Assembly: GCA_036677805.1 (NCBI GenBank)
Contig: JAVBVS010000024.1
Location: 248,001 to 312,000, forward strand
Direction of reading: 5' to 3'
DNA length: 64,000 bases
Origin: SIG78 sp036677805
GTDB lineage: Bacteria; Verrucomicrobiota; Lentisphaeria; Victivallales; Victivallaceae
Shown here: positions 8,439 through 17,715 of the stretch, in pieces
How positions within the stretch are numbered: the first letter of the stretch is position 1
How the letters are laid out: each line of letters starts with the position of its first letter
The notes under the pieces: generated by a model
What the model was told of the DNA's origin: nothing
The model's database searches: none
Seen by the model: the letters and a program-made list of their open reading frames with translations, nothing else
Position numbers and translations under genes: made by a program

Positions 8439-9041
8439 TCAGTCCGCGAGCGGTTCGATGTCGTCGTTGTCACAGGCGATGTCGCCGCCGACATTCAGCT
8501 TCACCATATAGAATCCGGGTTTCAAGCCGTTCGCGGCCAGGCCGCCGGGCAGGTAGATGATATCGTCGGTGTCACCGCCGGCCACGCCATCTTTGCCCAG
8601 CGAAAAGAGCGCGAACGTACCGGTGTTTTTATAAGGATAGATGTAGTAAATCGAGTGGATATCGGCTTTGAGGGCCGTCGGCGGCTTGGGCCCGAAGTCG
8701 TCGAATACGCCGACGGTGTGATCGGAAAATTCAAACGCATACGGCGCGACAGTGGTCAACAGATCGCGGGCCAGCACCTGTCGCACCGGATCGCTGTCGG
8801 CGGTGGAAAATGCGAGTTTATCCGGCGAAGTCTGCTCCGGGAGATAGCCGTTGGCGAGGCGGAAGCGGTCGAGCGCGAGATGGATATTTTTCATGGCCGC
8901 CACGGTGTTGCCGGTGGACCAGCTGCGGTAGACCCCGTTGTAGGTCACGATGATCAATGCCGCGATGATGCAGATCATCCCGGTCACCATCAGAATTTCG
9001 ACCAGCGTGAAACGCCGGCCGGATCGCCTGTTGTTCCGCAT
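8439..9041 (-). CDS. GspG-like pseudopilin, first gene of the block
   Basis: A 200-residue protein whose leader ends ...S-G-R-R and then F-T-L-V-E-I-L-M-V-T-G-M-I-C-I-I. Glu+5 is present and Arg sits at -1. After the membrane helix comes A-A-M-K-N-I-H-L-A-L-D-R-F-R-L-A-N-G-Y-L-P, the major-pseudopilin pattern of an amphipathic helix ending in N-G-x-x-P. The C-terminal Asp-rich loops (G-K-D-G-V-A-G-G-D-T-D-D) resemble the calcium-binding loop region of GspG. It is the first gene of the five-gene block and has its own promoter at 9099-9127. Major versus minor status cannot be decided here because no gspC-F or gspO genes are in the window. Confidence 0.82.
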   Translation of the reverse strand: MRNNRRSGRRFTLVEILMVTGMICIIAALIIVTYNGVYRSWSTGNTVAAMKNIHLALDRFRLANGYLPEQTSPDKLAFSTADSDPVRQVLARDLLTTVAPYAFEFSDHTVGVFDDFGPKPPTALKADIHSIYYIYPYKNTGTFALFSLGKDGVAGGDTDDIIYLPGGLAANGLKPGFYMVKLNVGGDIACDNDDIEPLAD

Positions 9042-9098
9042 AGATATTCTCCGCCCGGAAGTCCGCTCCGGAAACCGTGCCCATATCGTTCCATCCTA

Positions 9099-9127
9099 AA
9101 TGTAACCAGTTTTATCCTTAAAGTCAA
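9099..9127 (-). promoter_or_regulatory. Promoter of the pseudopilin block
   Basis: Read on the minus strand: TTGACT (9127-9122), 17-base spacer, TACATT (9104-9099). It lies about 60 bases upstream of the first gene of the G-H-I-J-K-like block. Confidence 0.65.
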
Positions 9128-9179
9128 TTCTTTTCATGGCAAAAAGCTGAAAAAAAATCGAAAAATGCGGCTTTTCTTT

Positions 9180-9197
9180 TTTTTCCGGCCGGAAAAA
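9180..9197. repeat. 18-bp perfect palindrome between divergent promoters
   Basis: TTTTTCCGGCCGGAAAAA is a perfect palindrome. It ends one base before the -35 box of the plus-strand promoter at 9199 and lies about 50 bases upstream of the minus-strand -35 box, a natural operator position. No regulator can be assigned. Confidence 0.5.
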
Positions 9198-9198
9198 G

Positions 9199-9227
9199 TT
9201 GTAAGCATGCGGATTTCATGATACATT
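9199..9227 (+). promoter_or_regulatory. Promoter of the NIF3-like/queD/queE operon
   Basis: TTGTAA (9199-9204), a 17-base spacer and TACATT (9222-9227) lie about 57 bases upstream of the first gene. The leader has a small GC hairpin but no recognisable preQ1 aptamer. Confidence 0.6.
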
Positions 9228-9284
9228 AGTACCAAAATCCCGGGCGCCGCGCGGGCGCTTCCGGCAACCAGGGAGGACAATGCG

Positions 9285-9620
9285 ATGAAACAGTATTACC
9301 GCTTGGAATTCTATGTGCCGACCACGCAGGCGTCGCTGGTCAAAAACGCCGTGTTCGAAGCCGGCGGCGGACGTCTGGCGCATTTCGAACACTGCGCCTG
9401 GGAGACCCACGGCAAGGCCCAGCTGATGGTGCCCGGTTCCGGCGGACAGATCGGCAACGTCCGTTTTTCCGAAGAAACCAAAATCGAGGTCATCGTCGCG
9501 GAGGACAAGCTTCAGGCCGCGGTCGATGCGCTGCTGGCCAAACATCCCGCCGAACAACCGGTTTTCTGTTATTATCCCGTCGGCATCGGCTTCCCGCCGG
9601 AAGACGACGTCGACGCCTGA
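9285..9620 (+). CDS. Stand-alone NIF3-insert (YqfO/CutA-like) domain protein
   Basis: A 111-residue protein matching the ferredoxin-like domain normally inserted in bacterial NIF3/YqfO proteins and related to CutA1. Diagnostic points are the start Y-R-L-E-F-Y-V-P, the V-F-E-A-G-G-G-R-L-A-H-F-E-H-C-A-W segment and the final L-A-K-H-P-A-E-Q-P-V-F. In full-length NIF3 proteins this domain is an insertion in a metal-binding fold; alone it is thought to be a small oligomeric regulator, with no settled function. It has a strong GGAGG ribosome-binding site and is first in an apparent operon with queD and queE (37-base gap to queD). Whether it takes part in queuosine metabolism is unknown. Confidence 0.78.
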   Translation: MKQYYRLEFYVPTTQASLVKNAVFEAGGGRLAHFEHCAWETHGKAQLMVPGSGGQIGNVRFSEETKIEVIVAEDKLQAAVDALLAKHPAEQPVFCYYPVGIGFPPEDDVDA

Positions 9621-9657
9621 TCCGGCGGCGGACAGGGACCATGGAGAATGAACGATC

Positions 9658-10029
9658 ATGTATGAATTGGAAATCACCAAACAGTTTTCCGGCGCGCACC
9701 GTCTTGACGGTTACCCCGGAGACTGCCGCAAGCTGCACGGCCACAACTGGCTGGTTACCGTGGTGCTGACGGCGACGGAGCTCGACGAAATCGGCATTGC
9801 GCTCGATTTCAAGGTGTTGAAGCGCGAACTTGACGCGGCCATCAGCCGCTTCGATCACGCCTATCTGAACGAATTGCCCGAATTTTCGGACTGCAATCCG
9901 ACCAGCGAGAACCTCGCCCGGATCATTTACCGCGATCTGTCCGTGCGCCTCAACGACGGCCGGGTCCGGGTCGCCCGGATCAAGGTGGCCGAATCGCCCG
10001 GGTCCAGTGCCAGCTATTATGAAGATTAA
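9658..10029 (+). CDS. queD: 6-carboxytetrahydropterin synthase QueD
   Basis: A 123-residue enzyme of the PTPS fold. QueD converts dihydroneopterin triphosphate to 6-carboxytetrahydropterin, the second dedicated step of 7-deazaguanine (queuosine) synthesis. Zinc ligands are His14 (F-S-G-A-H), His27 and His29 (L-H-G-H-N-W); Cys23 is the catalytic cysteine and Asp66-His67 form the proton relay (F-D-H-A-Y-L-N). The late K-V-A-E-S-P-G provides the substrate-binding Glu. Length is normal for bacterial QueD. It lies 15 bases upstream of queE, and the two genes catalyse consecutive steps. queC and queF are not in the window. Confidence 0.95.
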   Translation: MYELEITKQFSGAHRLDGYPGDCRKLHGHNWLVTVVLTATELDEIGIALDFKVLKRELDAAISRFDHAYLNELPEFSDCNPTSENLARIIYRDLSVRLNDGRVRVARIKVAESPGSSASYYED

Positions 10030-10044
10030 GCGGCGGAGATCAAG

Positions 10045-10719
10045 ATGATGAACGCGGCCGGTGAAACCATATTTCCGGTGGTGGAGACGTTTTCCAGCAT
10101 CCAGGGGGAATCGACCCACGCCGGGCGGCAGTGTTTTTTCATCCGTTTTGCAGTCTGCAATCTGCGCTGCTCCTACTGCGACACCGCCTACGCCTGGGAG
10201 GCGTCGGCGGCGACGCTGCGTTCCATTGCGGAACTGCTGGCGGCAGTGCGGGAATCCGGTCTGCCGCTGGTCGAGCTGACCGGGGGCGAGCCGCTGCTTC
10301 AGCCGGGCCTGCCGGAGCTGGCGCGGGCGCTGCTTGAGGACGGCCGCGAGGTGCTGCTCGAAACCAACGGTTCGCTGCCGCTCGACATGGTGCCGCCGGA
10401 CGTCCGGAAGATCGTCGATGTGAAGCTGCCGTCAAGCGGCATGAGCGAGTACAATAACAGCGCCAATTATTCCCTGCTCGGTCCCGGCGACGAACTGAAA
10501 TTCGTGACCGGCGGTCGAAGCGACTTCGAGTGGGCGCTGGCGTGGATCGACCGCCACCGGCTGGCGGAGCGGGAAGTGCCGCTGATCTTCAGTCCGGTCT
10601 TCGGGGCGATCGATCCGGCCGAGCTGGCGCAGTGGCTGATCGATTCCCGGCGGCCGGAACTCCGGATGCAGATTCAGATGCACAAAGTGTTGTGGCATCC
10701 CGATCGGCGCGGCGTCTGA
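10045..10719 (+). CDS. queE: 7-carboxy-7-deazaguanine synthase QueE (radical SAM)
   Basis: A 224-residue radical-SAM enzyme that contracts 6-carboxytetrahydropterin to 7-carboxy-7-deazaguanine. The [4Fe-4S] motif C-x3-C-x2-C is at Cys38, Cys42 and Cys45 (C-N-L-R-C-S-Y-C-D). The N-terminal F-S-S-I-Q-G-E-S-T-H-A-G-R substrate loop, the S-adenosylmethionine motif L-T-G-G-E-P-L-L and the L-E-T-N-G strand are all present. The C-terminal Q-M-H-K-V-L-W is typical of QueE. A GGAG-like site precedes the ATG. Two adjacent ATG codons (10045 and 10048) are possible; the first is taken. Confidence 0.95.
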   Translation: MMNAAGETIFPVVETFSSIQGESTHAGRQCFFIRFAVCNLRCSYCDTAYAWEASAATLRSIAELLAAVRESGLPLVELTGGEPLLQPGLPELARALLEDGREVLLETNGSLPLDMVPPDVRKIVDVKLPSSGMSEYNNSANYSLLGPGDELKFVTGGRSDFEWALAWIDRHRLAEREVPLIFSPVFGAIDPAELAQWLIDSRRPELRMQIQMHKVLWHPDRRGV

Positions 10720-10734
10720 GCCGCCGTCATCGAC

Positions 10735-11592
10735 TTACAGCGTTCCCGCGAGATAGCCGCGGCGGAACGCCCCCGGCGCCATGCCGTAGCGCCGGTGAAA
10801 ACAGCGCGAAAAATAGCCGGCGTCAGTGAAGCCGCAGGCGCGCGCCGTCCGGGCGACCGGCCAGGATTGCGACTGAAGCAGCGTCGCCGCCCGGGCCAGT
10901 CGCTTTTCCATAAGGTATTCAATCGGGGCGAGGCCATAGACTTCCTTGAAATTGCGGCTGACGCCGGTGCGGTGGCGCGCCAGCATGGCGGCGAGCGCAT
11001 CGATATTGAAGGCTGCTTCGGCATAATGTTCGTCGAGCAGCGCCTTGGCTTGCCGTGCCGGTTCCCGTCCCGGAAGTTGAATCTCGGCGTGGTGCGCCGC
11101 TGCGATCAGGATGATTTCATAGGCCAGAATTTCGGCGGCGCGGGCATTTTCCGGCGACGGCTGATGAAGCAGTTCGAGCAGCTGGCGGAAGCGGTTTTCG
11201 GGGCAGGCCGGGGCGCGGAAAGGAATGCCGCGCCGCAACCCGGCATGTTCGAGCACGGCCGCAGCGAGGGGACCGCAAAGGGTCATCCAGCAGTATCGGC
11301 CCCGGCAGTCCAGCGCCGAGGGTTCCATTTTGTGGTCGGGCGGGAAGTAGAGGATTTCATCGGCGTGAAGTTCCCGTTCGACGCCGTCGGTCCGGAAGCG
11401 GACGATTCCGGCGGTCCCCCAGTAGAAATTGGCCCGGTCGGCGACCCGGCCCCGGGCGTGCCGCCAGCCCGGGGCCAGCAGCGCCATGCCTGCCGAGCGC
11501 ACGCCCAGCGCCTCCGTCGGCCACAGCGGTCCCGGCATGCAGCTCAGATAGGTCACATGCGAGCGCTCCGGCTTTTGTCTACAAAAATCCAT
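10735..11592 (-). CDS. AraC-family transcriptional regulator
   Basis: A 285-residue regulator with an N-terminal beta-rich sensing domain (to about residue 150) and a C-terminal AraC HTH domain (about 185-280). The second HTH shows V-A-R-T-A-R-A-C-G-F-T-D and Y-F-S-R-C-F-H-R-R-Y-G, and the protein ends P-G-A-F-R-R. It is transcribed away from the URO-D-like gene across a 94-base gap, so the two probably share a control region and this protein probably regulates that gene. The signal is unknown. Its 3' end converges on queE with 15 bases between the stop codons. Confidence 0.88.
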   Translation of the reverse strand: MDFCRQKPERSHVTYLSCMPGPLWPTEALGVRSAGMALLAPGWRHARGRVADRANFYWGTAGIVRFRTDGVERELHADEILYFPPDHKMEPSALDCRGRYCWMTLCGPLAAAVLEHAGLRRGIPFRAPACPENRFRQLLELLHQPSPENARAAEILAYEIILIAAAHHAEIQLPGREPARQAKALLDEHYAEAAFNIDALAAMLARHRTGVSRNFKEVYGLAPIEYLMEKRLARAATLLQSQSWPVARTARACGFTDAGYFSRCFHRRYGMAPGAFRRGYLAGTL

Positions 11593-11686
11593 ATTTCAGG
11601 CACCGTTATCCATGGTTTCCATTCACTGTTTGACGTATATTTTATCATCTCAAACGGCAAATGTCCAATCCGGGAGGAAATAAACG

Positions 11687-12820
11687 ATGAAGAATCCGGC
11701 CCATTCCAGAGCGCTCGAAGCGCTCGACCGCATGATCGATCCAATTCATGTCGCCGCCACCGAAGCGCTTCATGAAAAGCTGTGGGCCGGAGAGGCTCTG
11801 CCCTATCTGCCTTGCGTCTGCGGCGATCCGGCGCCGGATTTTCCGCGTTACGGTTTTACCGAAAGCTACGATGACGTGGAGAAGAACTTCATGAGTTCGC
11901 TGGCGGAGGTGTATGCCGGAGCGTCGCTTAAAGACGACCGCCTCTATCAGATCCGGCCCGAGTACGGCGTGGTCAATATCCCCGAACTTTTCGGAGTCCC
12001 GAGCGTGGTTTCCGATGCGGGCCGGTCGATGTCCGAAGGAGTCAACGACCGCGATGCGATCCGGCGGCTGCTGGATCGGGGCATTCCCGACTTCGAGGGC
12101 AGCCGGCACAACCGGAAAATCCGGGAATTTCAGGAATTCGCGTGGACGGAGCTGGGGCGTTACGAAAACCTCTCGCGTTACGTCCATATGACGCTGCCCG
12201 ATACCCAGGGGCCGTTCGATCTGGCCTGTTTGATCTGGGGCGCGGATATCTTCCTGGCGGTCTACGACGAACCGGAGCTGGTGCGCGATTTCATGACCTT
12301 GATGACCGACACCTTCATCGCTTTCAACCGTTACCACAAGCCCTTCAGCCGCGAGCCGTTGAAATCGGCCTACCATATCGCCGGATTGAAGCTGGTCAAC
12401 GGCGGCATCCGCATCTGCGACGATTCGGCGACTTTGTGCAACGGCGACTTCTACCGCGAGGTGGTTGCGCCATGCAACGAACGGGCGTTTGCGCCCTTCG
12501 GCGGCGGCTGGCTTCATTATTGCGGCAACGGCAATCACATGCTGCCGGCCATTGTCGACATGAAAGGCGTTCATGCGCTCCATTTCGGCAATCCGGACAT
12601 GCACGACCTGCTGGCGGTCTGCCGCGATCTCCGGCCGCGCAATATCGTGCTTTACTGGTCCGGCGTGCTGGAGCAGATTCCGGCGGCGACGGAGATCACC
12701 GGCCATACCGGATTGCTGGTCTTGCTGGAAAACCGCTATGCGCCGAAAGACCGCAACGATGCGTTGTGGCGTCTGAATGAAGTCCGCGCCGGACGCCCCG
12801 TTCCCAAAGCCGCCTGGTGA
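11687..12820 (+). CDS. Uroporphyrinogen decarboxylase-like protein (URO-D/methyltransferase superfamily)
   Basis: A 377-residue protein of the URO-D superfamily TIM barrel. The late H-Y-C-G-N-G-N-H (about residues 276-283) resembles the zinc-binding H-x-C region of the MtaA/corrinoid methyltransferase branch rather than the substrate-binding Asp/Tyr set of true HemE; the N-terminal HemE motif is missing. So it is more likely a methyltransferase-like or unknown enzyme than a haem-synthesis protein. Victivallis-like genomes carry many such paralogues next to regulators, which fits the divergent AraC gene. A strong GGGAGGAAAT ribosome-binding site precedes the ATG. No corrinoid protein or reactivase gene is adjacent, so the substrate is open. 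Confidence 0.75.
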   Translation: MKNPAHSRALEALDRMIDPIHVAATEALHEKLWAGEALPYLPCVCGDPAPDFPRYGFTESYDDVEKNFMSSLAEVYAGASLKDDRLYQIRPEYGVVNIPELFGVPSVVSDAGRSMSEGVNDRDAIRRLLDRGIPDFEGSRHNRKIREFQEFAWTELGRYENLSRYVHMTLPDTQGPFDLACLIWGADIFLAVYDEPELVRDFMTLMTDTFIAFNRYHKPFSREPLKSAYHIAGLKLVNGGIRICDDSATLCNGDFYREVVAPCNERAFAPFGGGWLHYCGNGNHMLPAIVDMKGVHALHFGNPDMHDLLAVCRDLRPRNIVLYWSGVLEQIPAATEITGHTGLLVLLENRYAPKDRNDALWRLNEVRAGRPVPKAAW

Positions 12821-12844
12821 CGGCGGCGGGAACGTTTCGTCGGC

Positions 12845-12884
12845 AAAAAAAAGGAAGAGGGTCAATCGCCCTCTTCCTTTTTTT
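12845..12884. terminator. Bidirectional intrinsic terminator
   Basis: GGAAGAGGG (12853-12861) pairs with CCCTCTTCC (12869-12877) around a 7-base loop. Runs of A before and T after the stem let it end both the URO-D-like gene and the convergent ppdK. Confidence 0.88.
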
Positions 12885-12906
12885 ATCGGGTGATTGCCCG
12901 CTGGGG

Positions 12907-15720
<2,814 letters not shown>

Positions 15721-16130
15721 ACGATTGTTTTCTCCCTGTTTCCTACATTTTGAGAACGCTGCGACGTTTCCCCGGCGCTTCAGCTCAGATGGGGGACGGG
15801 AAAAAAATGTCCCGCCAGATCACATGGCCGCCAAAGGAATTGTTGACGAATCGGGACTCGGGAAGCGGGAGAAAACCCCTGATTCCGGTAGTGATAGCGG
15901 ACCGGAACTTCAAGCTTGCCTCCGGCCCCCGAATCCAAATACAAAAACTCATGTACCCGGAGGGATTTTTGAAGCCGGCAACCGGAATCCAGTGGCCAGT
16001 GGCTGAAGTTCGAGCCGATTACGCCCGACCGCCAAACACCAATCACTGAACGCTCCGCACCGCCAATCCCGAAAAAATCCATCCGGACGGTACTTCATCG
16101 ACCCGATTTGCTGCTTTCCCGCCGCGCCTT
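15721..16130. other. Intergenic region without recognisable gene
   Basis: This 410-base stretch lies upstream of ppdK and behind the lipoprotein gene at 16131. It should hold the ppdK promoter, but I find no convincing -35/-10 pair. Short open frames on both strands (for example 15780-16082 minus) have no ribosome-binding site, no family resemblance and odd composition, so they are not called. GATTCCGG and its complement recur, giving weak imperfect inverted repeats. Confidence 0.5.
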
Positions 16131-16604
16131 CTACTTGAACGAACGCAGCGCTGCCACGATCTCCTTCTTTTTGGGGTGCTGTTCGACGCCGATCAGCACG
16201 AAGCTTCCGGCCATGAACACCGGAAAGCGGACGGCGAGGATATAGACGAACCCGTCTTTATGGTATTGGGCAAGCAGCTCGCGCTGCTTGGCCACGTCGG
16301 TATTGAAATAATAGGCGCCGATTTCCTCGTCGTCGATTTTGATGGCGATGGCGCTGACGGCCCGGAGCACATCCGGGCGGATGGGCTGGATCCGGACGAC
16401 GTTGAGTTTGGCGTCCTGCTTGAAGTGGACTGCAAGATCGTAAAGAGTCAGGTGATTGTTGATAACCGAGGTGTAGTCGAAGTCGTCGATACGGGTGGGG
16501 GCGTTGGGATCGCGGTCGCTTTTGCAGCCGGCGCAGCAAAGCAGCAGACAGATTGCGGGCAGGATCACTCCCAACAGCCATGCCGGTTTGCCGTCAAACT
16601 TCAT
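16131..16604 (-). CDS. Small lipoprotein of unknown function
   Basis: A 157-residue predicted lipoprotein. The N-terminus has a basic start, a hydrophobic stretch (about residues 8-22) and a lipobox C-A-G-C with lipid attachment expected at Cys27. The mature part starts K-S-D-R-D-P-N-A-P; Asp at +3 rather than +2 leaves sorting to inner or outer membrane open. The remainder is an alpha/beta domain of about 120 residues ending in H-P-K-K-K-E-I-V-A-A-L-R. ATG 16604 is chosen over the earlier in-frame 16628 because it gives a proper signal and has an AAAGG ribosome-binding site. I do not recognise the family. It has its own promoter at 16665-16693, divergent from the isomerase operon. Confidence 0.72.
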   Translation of the reverse strand: MKFDGKPAWLLGVILPAICLLLCCAGCKSDRDPNAPTRIDDFDYTSVINNHLTLYDLAVHFKQDAKLNVVRIQPIRPDVLRAVSAIAIKIDDEEIGAYYFNTDVAKQRELLAQYHKDGFVYILAVRFPVFMAGSFVLIGVEQHPKKKEIVAALRSFK

Positions 16605-16664
16605 ATGCACCTTTCCGCTCAATCCCACCTGTCAGACTTCAGACGCTTCCGCAACGGTCCCGTT

Positions 16665-16693
16665 AATATAAACTGGTTTGGATAACAATGCAA
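16665..16693 (-). promoter_or_regulatory. Promoter of the lipoprotein gene at 16131-16604
   Basis: On the minus strand TTGCAT (16693-16688), a 17-base spacer and TATATT (16670-16665). The predicted leader is about 55 bases. Confidence 0.65.
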
Positions 16694-16720
16694 ATATTTT
16701 ATCAAAAAAAAGATCGCGCC

Positions 16721-16749
16721 TTGACAAGCCTGTGCTCCGCCATTATATT
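16721..16749 (+). promoter_or_regulatory. Strong promoter of the isomerase/DAHP synthase operon
   Basis: TTGACA (16721-16726), exactly 17 bases, then TATATT (16744-16749). This is one of the two best sigma70 matches in the window. A CGCGGA/TCCGCG hairpin lies in the leader, without a T-run. Confidence 0.8.
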
Positions 16750-16837
16750 AATCGGTCAGTTGTGATGGAGTCCGGCGCGGATTGTCCGCGGCCGACTATG
16801 ATTATGGAAAGGCAACCCAAAGTTAAGGATCCGGGTC

Positions 16838-17689
16838 ATGAAGGTTTTGCTGCATGTGAATTATTTCGAAGGCGCCGGAAAGTTTGACACGCTGTTCAAG
16901 CTCATCCGCGTCAACGGCGCCGATGGCGTTGAATTGCGCGCGACCCGATATTACGATATGGACAAGGCGGGCTATCGCGCCCTGGTCGAAGAACTCAAGC
17001 AGAAAAATCCCGATCTGGAACTGGCTTTCGGTTATCCGCTCCACTTTTCGAGTGTCGATGCCGAGACGCAGAAGCGCGAATTCGCGGAATTCGTCGAATT
17101 CATCGACTGGGCCGGGGCCAAAGTCGGAACCACGCTGCTCAATCTCTTCACCGATGCCCTGTTCGATCCGAAGCAGACCTATTGGCACTATGACAAATAT
17201 GGCAGTGCGATGGCCGACGATGCGCTCTTCGCCCGCCATGCCGCCGGTTTGACCGCCGTCGGCAGAGAGCTCGAAAAGCGGCATATGCTGGGCGCGCTGG
17301 AAACCCACAACTGCTATATTCACGACCTGGCCAAGCCTTGCCGGAAGCTGTTGGATCTGATCGGGAGCGACGCCATCGGCATCAATTACGACCATGGCAA
17401 CATCTTTTTGAACCGCAACGGCGAGTCGATTCCGGAAGTGCTTGAAATCCTGAAGGGGCGGATTTACTACGCCCATCTCAAGAACCTGATGAAGACCCAG
17501 GACTGGCAGTATATGGCCACCCATCTCGACGCCGGTCATATCGATACGTATCAGGTGCTTGCGGGGCTCAAGAACGAGCTCAAATCGGGCATGTTCGCGA
17601 TCGAATACGCCTGCACCGGCGACGGCGTGATCGCCGCCAGACGCGATATGGAGTACATCCGCTACCTCCGGGAATGGCTGGATATCTGA
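16838..17689 (+). CDS. Sugar phosphate isomerase/epimerase (AP-endonuclease-2 type TIM barrel)
   Basis: A 283-residue protein of the xylose-isomerase-like TIM-barrel superfamily. Candidate metal ligands sit at strand ends as expected: Glu in A-L-E-T-H-N-C (about 150), Asp-His in N-Y-D-H-G-N (about 186), His in Y-A-H-L-K-N (about 211) and Glu in A-I-E-Y-A-C (about 257). These four are the usual E/D-H/H/E set of sugar isomerases and epimerases. The substrate cannot be told from sequence. It is followed after 26 bases by the DAHP synthase gene and shares its promoter. A link to aromatic precursor metabolism is possible but not shown. Confidence 0.82.
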   Translation: MKVLLHVNYFEGAGKFDTLFKLIRVNGADGVELRATRYYDMDKAGYRALVEELKQKNPDLELAFGYPLHFSSVDAETQKREFAEFVEFIDWAGAKVGTTLLNLFTDALFDPKQTYWHYDKYGSAMADDALFARHAAGLTAVGRELEKRHMLGALETHNCYIHDLAKPCRKLLDLIGSDAIGINYDHGNIFLNRNGESIPEVLEILKGRIYYAHLKNLMKTQDWQYMATHLDAGHIDTYQVLAGLKNELKSGMFAIEYACTGDGVIAARRDMEYIRYLREWLDI

Positions 17690-17715
17690 ACTTTTTTTGC
17701 AGGAGTAACCGAATC

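Noticed and set aside
9228..9284. preQ1 riboswitch in the leader of the queDE operon
   Set aside because: The leader is short, has only a GC hairpin and lacks the A-rich tail pairing of preQ1 aptamers.
11687..12820. HemE (haem synthesis) for the URO-D-like gene
   Set aside because: The HemE N-terminal signature is missing and the late H-x-C-G-N motif is of the methyltransferase branch.
15780..16082. 100-residue minus-strand frame upstream of ppdK
   Set aside because: No ribosome-binding site, no recognisable domain, odd Cys/Trp-poor composition and no codon bias like that of its neighbours.
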